A stretch of 64,000 bases of DNA, from NCBI GenBank assembly GCA_051294375.1, contig CM119264.1, positions 4,365,392-4,429,391 of the forward strand, given 5' to 3'. The DNA comes from Paraspadella gotoi. Taxonomy: Eukaryota; Chaetognatha. How positions within the stretch are numbered: the first letter of the stretch is position 1; each line of letters starts with the position of its first letter. This document shows positions 35,290 to 46,822 of this stretch, piece by piece. The notes below the pieces were generated by a model. That model was not told where the DNA came from and made no database searches. It saw only the letters and a program-made list of their open reading frames with translations. Both the position numbers and the translations under genes were made by a program.

Positions 35290-36996
35290 TTGTATTTATA
35301 TATTATTTTCGTCTTGTCTCTTGAATAGAACGACCCTGTATCCGTTGATGACTCTCCATCCATCTCCATCCTTTCGTCACCATGAATCTCTCTTTGTCTT
35401 CCTCCGTTTCTCTTTCCTTTTTTCTTTCTTTGTTTTCTTCCTTCGATCCGACNNNNNNNNNNNNNNNNNNNNNNNNNNNNNNNNNNNNNNNNNNNNNNNN
35501 NNNNNNNNNNNNNNNNNNNNNNNNNNNNNNNNNNNNNNNNNNNNNNNNNNNNNNNNNNNNNNNNNNNNNNNNNNNNNNNNNNNNNNNNNNNNNNNNNNNN
35601 NNNNNNNNNNNNNNNNNNNNNNNNNNNNNNNNNNNNNNNNNNNNNNNNNNNNNNNNNNNNNNNNNNNNNNNNNNNNNNNNNNNNNNNNNNNNNNNNNNNN
35701 NNNNNNNNNNNNNNNNNNNNNNNNNNNNNNNNNNNNNNNNNNNNNNNNNNNNNNNNNNNNNNNNNNNNNNNNNNNNNNNNNNNNNNNNNNNNNNNNNNNN
35801 NNNNNNNNNNNNNNNNNNNNNNNNNNNNNNNNNNNNNNNNNNNNNNNNNNNNNNNNNNNNNNNNNNNNNNNNNNNNNNNNNNNNNNNNNNNNNNNNNNNN
35901 NNNNNNNNNNNNNNNNNNNNNNNNNNNNNNNNNNNNNNNNNNNNNNNNNNNNNNNNNNNNNNNNNNNNNNNNNNNNNNNNNNNNNNNNNNNNNNNNNNNN
36001 NNNNNNNNNNNNNNNNNNNNNNNNNNNNNNNNNNNNNNNNNNNNNNNNNNNNNNNNNNNNNNNNNNNNNNNNNNNATTTGGACAGGTGCGACGTGTAGAT
36101 AAAACAAACGGGAACTTTTAATCAGAAATGTGAGGACAGGGCAGCTGACAGTAGATGACAGGTGTCGAATTTAAGTATGTATAAGTATTAAGACAGATGT
36201 AATGGCAGGTGGCGAGATCCGCAATATAAAGTGACGCTTTGGGAAGGAAATAAAAGAACTTAGTTTGAGCTGTGGAGTATTAAAGGCAGAGAAATGGTGA
36301 AATTGGCCGAGCTTCTTAGGGGTGTCGCCCTGTCGCCGCCGACGAAAAACGGTCGAGGAAGGCAATCAAATTTTATGCGAGGCAATTGTAACGTTATTGT
36401 TATTGTATCTTTATTACCTGGAGAACCATTAGCCTCGATGATTATTTTCGGGGGAAAAAGGGCCGAGGAGGTGGCGCGAAAATTCTCGATCTCATTCGCG
36501 GAATTTTTAGGCGTAATAATGATGATATTTTTTCATTCCTTTCTCGTTGAAGAATTGTTTAAGAATATTAAATACGTAGAATTGTTCGACAATCCTCGAG
36601 CTGCGGAACTGTATATATATCTGAAAAACTTTGATGTTTGATCATTTTGGGACACTTAAGTTTAAGTTGTGAAAATCAGAATAATTGAATTCGAGTTTTA
36701 CCAATTCTTCTGCAGTTTTAAAAGTCGAAAGAATACGAAACAGTCAGGTCTCTGCTTTACTGTTTTTTATTGTTCCAAAAACAATGTTAAACAGGATTCG
36801 TTGATCACGTCTCAACTTCCGTTCGACAATTAGTCGCCCTTCATTGCCGAATCTCGTTCCTTCTCTTCGCTTCACTTGACTTTTTGAAAACGAGGAAGAA
36901 AAGTAAAGAAAAGAGAAGATGAATAGAGAAGAAGAATAGAGAAGAATAGAGGAGAATAGTTGAGACGTTGAACCGCGAGAACCATAACAATTCAAC
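35290..36996. other. No confident gene; includes a 623-N gap
   Basis: Pyrimidine-rich before the gap (35,453-36,075). After it an open frame at 36,294-36,641 (115 codons, from MVKLAELLRG) lies in mixed-composition DNA. It has no recognisable domain, and its three hydrophobic patches are weak. It may be chance. Confidence 0.4.
35453..36075. other. Assembly gap, 623 N
   Basis: Flanked by pyrimidine-rich DNA on the left and unique DNA on the right. Confidence 0.99.
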
Positions 36997-37283
36997 NNNN
37001 NNNNNNNNNNNNNNNNNNNNNNNNNNNNNNNNNNNNNNNNNNNNNNNNNNNNNNNNNNNNNNNNNNNNNNNNNNNNNNNNNNNNNNNNNNNNNNNNNNNN
37101 NNNNNNNNNNNNNNNNNNNNNNNNNNNNNNNNNNNNNNNNNNNNNNNNNNNNNNNNNNNNNNNNNNNNNNNNNNNNNNNNNNNNNNNNNNNNNNNNNNNN
37201 NNNNNNNNNNNNNNNNNNNNNNNNNNNNNNNNNNNNNNNNNNNNNNNNNNNNNNNNNNNNNNNNNNNNNNNNNNNNNNNNNNN
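36997..37283. other. Assembly gap, 287 N
   Basis: A GAAGA/GAATA-rich tract lies just before it. Confidence 0.99.
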
Positions 37284-37708
37284 TTGAATTTTAATAAAGA
37301 GAAGAAAAAAAGGAGTAAAGTTTTAAATTCTTATCGGACATTCTTAGGTAAAGAAAGGATATTTACACGGAATTATGTGTCACTTATTGAAAAGGAACTT
37401 AAAATATTTCAGCTTTTAAAACATTGGGTTCCATCATTCTTATTCTCTAAAGAATTCAACCGCTCTCGTGATTTCATTGCAATCATATCTGCTGACTGCT
37501 TCCTTTGCTTACCTACCAAACTGATATTTTATTCATTCCTGGTTTAACAATTTTTTGAGATTCCGCTTCTCATATTTTTTTTCTAATCCTTATCACTTCC
37601 CCTACCTGCTACAATAACTATTACCATTACTAATACCATTACTTTTAGCCTTGCTTTCTGCCATCCTCATATATTTAAAATAAAAATCTAAAAAGTATTA
37701 AGTAAAGG
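37284..37708. other. AT-rich unique DNA without a supported gene
   Basis: An 87-codon open frame spans 37,284-37,547 but has lysine-rich, AT-driven content and no motif. Confidence 0.4.
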
Positions 37709-37970
37709 NNNNNNNNNNNNNNNNNNNNNNNNNNNNNNNNNNNNNNNNNNNNNNNNNNNNNNNNNNNNNNNNNNNNNNNNNNNNNNNNNNNNNNNNNNNN
37801 NNNNNNNNNNNNNNNNNNNNNNNNNNNNNNNNNNNNNNNNNNNNNNNNNNNNNNNNNNNNNNNNNNNNNNNNNNNNNNNNNNNNNNNNNNNNNNNNNNNN
37901 NNNNNNNNNNNNNNNNNNNNNNNNNNNNNNNNNNNNNNNNNNNNNNNNNNNNNNNNNNNNNNNNNNNNNN
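37709..37970. other. Assembly gap, 262 N
   Basis: Between AT-rich DNA and a CGT-rich stretch. Confidence 0.99.
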
Positions 37971-38124
37971 AGACACAATAGATGGAGGGATATTCGCATA
38001 TGTCAACCCCTGACTCTGAATAATTAAGTGTCTTCGCGTGACGCTGAAATCTTTGGCCGTCGAAGATTTTGGGTTCGAGAGCAAAAAACCAGAGGATGTC
38101 GATTCTCTTTTCCGGAGACACGGG

Positions 38125-38195
38125 ATCGTCGTTGTCGTCGTCGTCGCCGTCGTTCGTCGTCGTCGTCGTCATCATCGTCGTCATCGTCGTCGTAT
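38125..38195. repeat. (CGT)n/(CAT)n trinucleotide tract
   Basis: CGT and CAT triplets. Overlapping poly-Val, poly-Arg, poly-Ser and poly-Asp frames on both strands are its by-products. From 38,200 to 38,760 there is low-complexity DNA rich in acaacaa and gacaac. Confidence 0.9.
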
Positions 38196-38774
38196 GGCGT
38201 TGCTCGTTTCGATGTTTCGTCGTGTGTCTTCGGCGTCGAAGAGTCCGCACTCCGCAATACAGGGTTGTTCTCCTCGTTTGTTATCAAAATTGTTTTTCGT
38301 TATCTACTCAGTGAAATGTAGGGATATTTGATAAAAGCAAAAGCAGGAACTGCCAAACAATGTCCAACTCGGTTTTTTCAATATTTATTGATGACAAAAG
38401 ACGACAACGACAGAAAATACATTGAAAACTCGAATGACAATGACGAATGTTTTATCGTTAGCGTCAGAATCAATGACAACGAAATAAAACAACGGATTTA
38501 GGAAGAGATCAAAGACAACATCCCTGACAAAGATAACACCACAAGACCGACAACGAAGGTCACTCCCTCAACAAAAGACATAACGTGTACTCCTTTTACA
38601 ATTATAATTACAAAGACAACGTCCACAATGACAACAGCAACTAGGCCCTCAATAACAACAACAACAACGAGGATCCCCGTCGGCCGATGAATCTCCTTCG
38701 ATCTAATGAGTTCGAAAAGACGAGAGAGATCATGATTTCGACCATTACTCGGGATCGTTAGCGCTTTGTGCCTC

Positions 38775-38815
38775 CAAATCTGAGGCCAAATCTGAGGCCA
38801 AATCCTAGGCCAATC
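38775..38815. repeat. Short 13-bp tandem repeat (AAATCTGAGGCC core), three units
   Basis: Three near-identical units, the last altered to aaatcctaggcc. T-runs and A-runs follow to 39,000. Confidence 0.75.
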
Positions 38816-39019
38816 TCTTTTTTTCTCTTTAATCCCTGCAGACATGCGCCTTCTTTTCTTTCCACTTTCCTTTTTTTTTTTCCTTTTTTTTTTCTCCCTT
38901 TTTCAAAAAAGGAAGAAAAAAAAAAGGATTCTTTGAGGAGAAAATCGAATTCGATGGAATTCAGATCGAAAAGAAAAAAAGGGGAAAAAAAAGATGCGGA
39001 TGGAATAATGGTTCCAATC

Positions 39020-39190
39020 GTCATCGTCTTCTTTTTCGTCGTCGTCGTCGTCGTCGTCGTTGTTTTCTTCCTCATCATTTTAGTCGTTGTCATCATCAAC
39101 TTCTTCTTCGTCGTCGTCTTTGTCATATTCTTCTTCCTCGTCGTCGTTTACATCGTCGTCGTCGTAGTTATCCCTATCGTCTTTCGCCTC
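39020..39190. repeat. (TCG)n/(TTC)n trinucleotide-rich DNA
   Basis: CGTCGT and TTCTTC triplets. The 152-codon plus-strand ORF through it is poly-Val/Phe and not credible. From 39,200 to 39,740 the DNA is AT-rich with no gene. Confidence 0.85.
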
Positions 39191-39746
39191 ATCCGTCTTG
39201 ATCGTCTGTCATTTCGTCATCACTGAAATCATGACATACATCTTGACATGAACACAATCTTGATCTGACACACGATTGACAACGTCATTATTACGATCGA
39301 GATAAGATCTTGTCCAATAACGATTCTAGATTGTAAGAGTTCTGAAATAATTTAAACTGCTACAATATGCAAATTGGTTAAGGAACTCAATTATAAGATT
39401 AATTTGAACTTAAACAAAAGCTACTCTGCAACAAGCAATGTTAAACTAAAAGAGTATTTGGTAATACTCAATAAGGTACTACCACAGTATGAATCCCATA
39501 AAGGAATCTTGTCTTCCTTCCGAAGCAGGTTTAACTGATAAAGAAAACATTGCAAAAAAGAGTATTAAGCTAAATTATTTTCTAACGATCTTCATCTTTC
39601 CTCACAAAATCATTATCTTCTTCTCCCAAATTTTTCTCTCCCTTAGACCATTTTTCTCGTGTATTATTTTTTTTTGGAAAGGGAGGGAACGAAAAGAGTT
39701 TTAAAAAATTGCTACTATGCGATAATGTTTCCCGCGCGCTCGCAAC

Positions 39747-39754
39747 CATCATCG

Positions 39755-39822
<68 letters not shown>
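39747..39822. repeat. (ATC)n microsatellite
   Basis: About 25 ATC units. It gives a poly-Met frame on the minus strand and poly-Ser on the plus strand. Confidence 0.95.
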
Positions 39823-40491
39823 TCAAGTTAATCAGACCCTGTAAAGATTTCGTCGTTATCGTCGTCGTCGTCGTCCTCGTCGTTATTAATAAACTTTGGC
39901 AATCGGGAAAAATAATTAATTTTTAAATGATCTCAATTTCTGATTAAATATTTTTTTCTCGGAAGCATAAATGAGTTTGTTTTTTTTCGACCGAATTAAT
40001 TAACTAATTAATTGATTACATATCCGGACGAATCAATTTCGCGAACCGAAAATTTATCCGAATCGAAGGTTAACCGAAGGCTGTAAAGTCGTGTTACTTC
40101 AAAAACGGAGAAAAAGGTTAGGTGTTAGGGTTGAGGCACGGAGATGTACAGGAATTAATTTAGGTGATAATTTAGTTTTAAGATATAAACGGTTGTTTTT
40201 TTAAAGATGATCACATTAAAAATGTTCCACAATATTATTTTAATAATATAAAATAAATTTCGGAAAATGCCGAACTATCCTCTTAAAAGAATACTACCCC
40301 CGTTATCGAACCCGGGAGCTTCCGGCCCGCACCGTCGATCCTACTCGCCCCTGATTCGGTCGAACCCTGGCGTCGCCGCACGTCCACGAGAGAGTCGCGG
40401 ATAATAATGACAAGGAAAAACAAAGGACTAATCAAAAACAACCTCGAGAAACGGAAAAGAAAACAAAGGATCAGAACGCCCTCTTTCTGAG

Positions 40492-40643
<152 letters not shown>

Positions 40644-40959
40644 AAATAAATTTGGAATAAATTCTTTGCAATCGTAAGGGAGACACGAAAATCAACAACA
40701 GGTGGAGTTGGGGGGGCGTCTTATCAAAACAAAAGGGACGACGGACGGAATTAGTTACAATCGTCGGTAGAGGAAAGGAAAGGAACAAACATCGAAGAAA
40801 AGGAGGAAAGGAAAGGAAAGAAAAGGAAAGGAAAGAGAGAAAGGTAATTTAAGAAGAAAGAATAACAGGAAGGAGGAAGGGAAATTAGGAAATGAGGACA
40901 AAGAGATTTCTAAAAATGAACAGGAAAGGTAATGGGATAGGGAATTATAAAGGAAGAAT

Positions 40960-40961
40960 AA

Positions 40962-41044
<83 letters not shown>
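40960..41044. repeat. (GAAA)n microsatellite, about 20 units
   Basis: Uninterrupted AAAG units. Phe/Leu/Ser-repeat frames on the minus strand come from it. Confidence 0.95.
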
Positions 41045-41374
41045 CATTGAAAAAAGACGTGTAAAAAATGATAATAATAAACACTGAAATTTAAAAAAGA
41101 AACATAAAGAAAAATAATGAAAATGAGAGATAGAAATAGAATCGGTGACGTCAGCGACGGGAAAAAACAAGAAAACAACAAAAACAAAACAAGAATTCCA
41201 GGTGGAAAACAAAAGAGCAACGGATTTGGTTCGGAGGAAAGAAAAAGAAATAAAATGAATCGAAGTGAAATCGACGGCGAAAATATTCTTCCTCTCGATA
41301 TCATCCAGAAATCATCACGACGAAACAAAAAAAACACAAAAGAAAACAAAGATAAAACAAAACAAAACAGGGGT

Positions 41375-41437
41375 CGACGAGGACGAGGACGAGGACGACG
41401 ACGATGACGACGACGACGGCGACGGCGACGACGATGA

Positions 41438-41476
<39 letters not shown>

Positions 41477-41479
41477 TGA

Positions 41480-41516
<37 letters not shown>

Positions 41517-41660
41517 CTCTCGGATCGAAAAAAGAAAAGTCAACATCGAAGGCTCTTTTCGCTGTTTGAATCGATGAATAAGACGACGACTATGACGACG
41601 ACGACGACCACGACGACGAAGACGACGACTGTGAAGTTTTCGTTAACGACGACGACGAAG
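41375..41660. repeat. GAC/GACGGC-rich triplet and hexamer repeats
   Basis: GACGAG, then GACGAC and GACGGC blocks to 41,515, then ACG triplets at 41,578-41,660. Reading frames are poly-Asp/Gly or poly-Val/Ala. From 41,660 to 42,020 the DNA is AT-rich without a gene. Confidence 0.9.
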
Positions 41661-42020
41661 ATAAAATTGACCATTTTCTCTCATTAGATTAGTCAGACGG
41701 AAAATATTCATTTTTAAAACTTTAAATTAAATTGAATTAAGTCAAATTAAATTAAACTTTAAATATTAAGCTTTAACACTTTCAATTCGCTTAAACTTCA
41801 TTTTTCGAAGGAAAATTTAAAAAAATTCAATTGTCCATCGAATGTTTTTCATTCATTTCGTTTCCTTTCGTTTTTCTCGATTCTGGTTCGTTCACTCGAC
41901 GTAACAACGAGAAGACATCGGCGCCGATACCGATATTGGCTCTGGCGAAAAAAAAAACAAAAACGAAACGAAGCGACTAAATCTCAGGTGCCGTTCTTTA
42001 TTTCGTTGTTGGGAAAAGAG

Positions 42021-42078
42021 AGATTGGGGAAAGGGGATTGGGGATTGGGGATTGGGGAAAGGGATTGGGGAAAGGGAT
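42021..42078. repeat. GGGGATT minisatellite with quadruplex potential
   Basis: Repeated GGGGATT and GGGGAAA units with at least six G-runs of three or four in 60 bases, which fits the G3+ N1-7 quadruplex pattern. From here to 42,690 there are A/T-runs and a G-run (42,535-42,547), with no gene. Confidence 0.75.
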
Positions 42079-42689
42079 GTGGATAAAGAAAAATTTTTGG
42101 GCGAAAAGGTTTTCAAGAAAAAACTTTTTTTTTCTCCTTCGGATATTGACTCGTTTTTTTCTCTTCGTTTGGTTTAGCGCGTGAAGGAAACCTTTTCGTT
42201 TCTTGCACTTTTTTACCCTTTTTTTTGTTTAGGTGAGTGGTTCTTTTGTTTTTTGTTTTTTTCCTTTTTTTTTTTTTTTTGCTTCTTTTCCTCGACATTT
42301 GCTCTTTTTTTTTCTTTGGGGGCTAAAAAAAAAAAAAACATAAAAAAATTAGAAAAGGAAAAAAATTAGGACGTAAAAGAAAAGTAACAGAAAGGAAAGG
42401 GTAAATTGAGAAGAGAAAAAAGAAAAGTGACTGAGGGGGAGAAAAATAAAACCCATGGGAAACGTCATGCGTCTCAGGGGTTTATTGAAGTCCACGCCCT
42501 CTCAAAAAGAGGGAGACAGAGAGAGACCGAGAAGAGGGGGGGGGGGGCATGACCCGTGTCCGGTCCGGCGAGCTGGAACGCTCGCGAAGCTCGGCAGAGA
42601 TAGTATGGCTGCGCTGTGGTTATTATTCGAGATCGTCTTTATCATTATTTGGAGTCCGTAGTCAGTGATGCGAGGAAGACGCTACCAAA

Positions 42690-44954
42690 CCGTAAATATT
42701 AACGACGGGACAAACGTAGAGGCGAATGATGAGTAAGAAAGAAGCGGGACCATATTGTATTTAAAACAGTAAATACTGGAGACGGGAAAATTTGTTTGTC
42801 TTTGGATGAAAAATTAATTAATTTTAATAAAGCTGATCCCACACCGCACAATTTTTAATCAACACTCCGCCAATTGATTTTTATTTTGCCCAGACCCATC
42901 CGACAGATCTTTAACGGTTTATGTATTTGACTATGTTTGCGGTTGTTACCTTAAATAATACTCGTTTCGTTCCGGTCCGTAGGCGCTGTCTCTCTCAGAG
43001 TGGCCGCGCATCCTCGGATCTGTGAGGTCCGTGATAAGCTGAAATTTTTTTATCTGTCCTTTGATACATTGACGAATAAAGCCGGATCGTCTATCGTTTG
43101 TATTTCCTTTTGCTTTTTTTAAGTTAACCCTGTTATCTGACTCTTTGGCAAAGTATCCGTTTATCATCTTCGCACTCCGCGGAATTTCGATTTTTAACGG
43201 TTACTAGTGTATTCGACTGTTTTTAAAACTTATCCAAAAAAGTTCCCGCCTTTTCATCGGTTGTTTCTTTGTTTAACGTGCTTTAAATTTTAGCATTTGG
43301 TAATTGTATCAACGCACTCCCACCGATGTTGTAGTCTTGTTGCCTTTTGTCCTGCCATCTTGTGTTTTGTTGCTGCCTTGATTGGTTAACCGGTCCGGCA
43401 TCTCATATGTCTTGTCAAGTCGTATTTTCTTTTTAATTCATCTTGGGAAACTAAATCGTTTCTTTCTGCGTATTTTTAAGTAAAGTTCTCTTGATGTTTT
43501 TTTTCCGCATATATACTTTTTACAGAGGAAAAGTCCGTTTTTTTTCTGGTCACCTGTGACTTTTAACAGTCCTTATCTCATGAGACAGTTTGCTATAAGC
43601 TGAGAGAAGCTCACTATAAAAGTTCCTAGAATGAAGGAATGCAAACGATCGGCCCAATGAAGAGAGAAGGAGACATAAAACAGAGCAATCAAAAGACTGA
43701 GGTCGAACCCTTTGTTCTGTCGTGTGGTGTAGTGTGATTTAAAAGATGATTTAATAACTGTCTCACAGTACGCCCAATTTTTAATACTAAAGCCTCGACG
43801 ATATGTTTATTTGTCAATACTGAAGTAATTTATACGTTTCTCTACTCTTGTCTTTCTCTTCTTTGTTGCAAACAATATGTATCATTATTTTCCGGTAGTT
43901 TTTTAGAAAACTTTTTATTCTTTTTTACCATCTTGGATAAAAATAGCCTGTTTTTTCTTTGTTTTTTACAAAATGTGTGGGTGTTATCCTGCTTTGGACA
44001 ACTTATGCGTCTTTGCCGCCTGTATTTAAACGTCTTTTTATCACTTTTTTTACGTTTTAGAGAAAAGTCGTTGTGACATCAGTGTTTTTTTTATTATTTT
44101 TTAGCATTGGAAAAAAAGGCTAACACGCCTTTGCCCCGTTTTAGTTTTTATTAAGTTTTATGTGCTTTTTACCATTGAAAAAAAATCGCTTTTCTGTTTA
44201 TTTTCTACAAGTGTTATTGAGTCTTTTAACGACGAAAAGGTGCGTTTTGCTCATTGGTGATTAACGTTTTTATCTTTGGTAGGTTGAGAGCAAGGCTACA
44301 TTAAAATTTAAAGAGAAAAGGAAGAGGAGAAACGGGAGACACTTAACAGAATTAAAGACGGAGAAAAATTTGTCTGTTTTCGATAAAAAAAGATTATTTA
44401 CATAAAACTGTCCTCACCCAATTTTAACAACCCTCGATGTGATTATGTTGCAGTATTTAACGGCTTCTTTATTTTCTTGTTTCTTTGAAATATCGTTTTC
44501 CGGGATGCTTTTTTTTTAAAAAATTTTCTATTCTGCTTTTTTTTTACATTGGAAAAGCGGTTTTGTTCGCTTTGTTTTTTAAATGTTTGTTATCTCTGTT
44601 GGAAATGTCCGCCTCGTGGGGGTTTGTTTTAACGGTTTTGTACTTACTTTTTTACTGTTAGAAAGCAGTCGTTTATCGTCGTTTGTTTTTTGTAACCTTT
44701 CTTTCTTACATTGGAAAAAACGTTTGCTGCGTTTCTGTTTTTAACAACTGTTTCTCGTATTTCCTTTTTACTTTGCGGGGAAAAGATCGGGTTTTGCCTG
44801 TCTATTTTTTTAAGTTTTACGTTACTCTTTTTACAGAGCAAAAGTCCGGGTTTTCTGGTGCTATTTAAATAGCGTTTCTTGATCTGATTGGAAGTGAGGA
44901 GAAACAGCTAGCATAAAGATGTAAAGGAGAATAAGAGACGGGGGTGAGGAGAAA
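42690..44954. repeat. Nested degenerate tandem array of unknown type
   Basis: Three to four large blocks begin with a purine-rich leader (about 42,690, 43,600, 44,280 and 44,890). Each of the first three then has a CCCAATTTTTAA-type box (near 42,848, 43,773 and 44,414) followed by AT-rich units of about 50-65 bases carrying TTTTTAC-ATTGGAAAA-GTCG or variants. The units are clearest at 44,546, 44,595, 44,654, 44,708, 44,770 and 44,833. No ORF of note. I do not recognise it. Confidence 0.5.
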
Positions 44955-44979
44955 NNNNNNNNNNNNNNNNNNNNNNNNN
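44955..44979. other. Assembly gap, 25 N
   Basis: Exactly 25 N, cutting the purine-rich leader of the last block of the nested array. Confidence 0.99.
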
Positions 44980-45129
44980 TTTCTGCGGCGACGGCGGATA
45001 ATTTATTTCCTGCTCTCCAACATAACATAGTTTATGGTCGCTGATTTCGTGCCAAGAGGACATCAAAAAAGCCTCGGCGAAAGGCAAAGGCGAAAAAGAG
45101 GAGGCGAAACCCGAGCGGCGGGCGCCACC

Positions 45130-45430
45130 CCTTGGAAAGACGGCGCCACACCATGGAGAGAGGGGGCACTGCATGAAAATAGGGGGGCACCCCTGAGGAA
45201 CACTCTTCGGAAATAAGGGGGCACTCCATGGATATAAATAGCACCGTTGTTGAAAAAACAGCAGCCACAAAGAGAAGGAAACTCCCAGTTGAAAGAGGAA
45301 ACTCTATGGAAAATGGGGGGAATTCCATAGAAAGAGGGCGTACTCATGTGGAAAGAAGCCCCCTTGAAAGTTCCTGCGGGGCACCACAGCACCACACCAC
45401 AGCACCACAGCACCCAAACGGACCTTAATG
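45130..45430. repeat. Degenerate 21-28-bp minisatellite and CAGCACCA repeat
   Basis: Units such as CCATGGAGAGAGGGGGCACTG, CATGAAAATAGGGGGGCACC, and CCATAGAAAGAGGGCGTACT, with a shared CATGGAAA-TAGGGGGCAC core. This is followed at 45,379-45,420 by CAGCACCACA repeats. The 120- and 131-codon minus ORFs across it have repeated FPPF/SPL content that reflects the repeat. Confidence 0.6.
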
Positions 45431-45652
45431 AGTAATGCTTGCGCTGACAGCGGCACAAACAATAGTTGGTTTTTTTTTTTACTGATATATATTTTTAAAT
45501 ACTCGTGGGAGAAACTCATGAGACCCATATTTGTAAATAAATATTTTTCTTTTCTTTTCAATTACCAATGATCATTTTGCTTTTAGTCAGATTTTTCGTT
45601 TCCGTTGATCTCCCTACACATAAAAAAGTTGTAACTTTCCCTCCGCTTCATT

Positions 45653-45737
45653 CTAAACACACTTGGCCGAAATGCCCGCTATTTTCCCGACGTCCGATGG
45701 CACAGTCACTTGTCCAAGCACCACTCCGTGGAACGGC
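45653..45737 (-). CDS. Possible short terminal exon, unidentified
   Basis: On the minus strand a strong acceptor (TTCTTTTTCAG) is followed by a 28-residue frame (FHGVVLGQVTVPSDVGKIAG...) and a stop. The composition looks protein-like and local GC is raised. No partner exon was found in the flanking DNA, and no poly(A) signal is evident. Confidence 0.2.
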
Positions 45738-45739
45738 CT

Positions 45740-46762
45740 GAAAAAGAATGACTCTTTGCCATGTAAAATGACGCGCTCTGGAATATTTTCTCTCTGGTAA
45801 ACAGTTTTTTACGGCGCAAACATAGGATGAGAAGAGAGGTTAAAAGAAAAAGATGTTCCGGAAAAGGTTCGCCGACACGACGGACGATGCATTCGATCAG
45901 TGAGTCAAGTCTGGTTACACGAGATCAGGGACGCGTCACTTATGACCAAATATAATGGATATTAACTAAAGAAATAGACCGTCAAAACTTTTTAAAGTTT
46001 ATTGGTCCATCGATGGAATAAAAATGGCGTCTATGACGTCACAAAGACCCGATCCGATTTTAAAATGGAGATTTTGAGGGAGAGAGAGACCTCTGGTGGA
46101 AATTTGAAAAAGTCCGTCGCGTGTTGCTCGGCTGTTGGGACCAGAAACAAAAGGCTTCCTAACCGAAACAAAAGGGAAATGCGAGGAGAAAGTAGGAATG
46201 AGAGAGAGAGNNNNNNNNNNNNNNNNNNNNNNNNNNNNNNNNNNNNNNNNNNNNNNNNNNNNNNNNNNNNNNNNNNNNNNNNNNNNNNNNNNNNNNNNNN
46301 NNNNNNNNNNNNNNNNNNNNNNNNNNNNNNNNNNNNNNNNNNNNNNNNNNNNNNNNNNNNNNNNNNNNNNNNNNNNNNNNNNNNNNNNNNNNNNNNNNNN
46401 NNNNNNNNNNNNNNNNNNNNNNNNNNNNNNNNNNNNNNNNNNNTTGACATCGAGCGTCTGCACTATTGCAACATGTGTGAAACAACAAAAATAACTTCGA
46501 TAACGGGTAATGTACAATCTTACTTAAATTGTTATTTTTAATTGTCGGGACTCCTTTGTTAAAAATATGACTTTTATCTTGTCAGACACCAGGCGTCGGC
46601 GTGGATTTGAATTCCTAAAGATATACCTTTATCTACATAATTTTTGCATATACTTTTTTCAAATCCTCCCCCAAAAAGTGTACGTACTATGTATGTACTA
46701 AATTTCGATTTTAAATTACCAATAAAACCACATTTTTGACTAAATGACTGAAATAAACTTTG

Positions 46763-46797
<35 letters not shown>
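45740..46797. other. No supported gene; two gaps and a CT tract nearby
   Basis: Mixed-composition unique DNA, a GA run into a 233-N gap (46,211-46,443), AT-rich DNA, then (CT)n at 46,765-46,797 running into the next gap. Confidence 0.5.
46211..46443. other. Assembly gap, 233 N
   Basis: Entered from a GA microsatellite. Confidence 0.99.
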
Positions 46798-46822
46798 NNN
46801 NNNNNNNNNNNNNNNNNNNNNN
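46798..46822. other. Assembly gap, 25 N
   Basis: Exactly 25 N. The sequence style changes from this point to about 55,700. Confidence 0.99.

Noticed and set aside
36294-36641. 115-codon plus-strand ORF as a gene
   Set aside because: Composition is reasonable, but there is no motif, splice or poly(A) evidence and it is close to chance length in this DNA. Noted under the region entry only.
38768-39226. 152-codon plus-strand ORF
   Set aside because: Poly-Phe and poly-Val from T-runs and TCG triplets, with no complex segment.
41265-41687. 140-codon poly-Asp/Gly ORF
   Set aside because: Encoded by GACGGC/GACGAC repeats; the flanking codons show no coding character.
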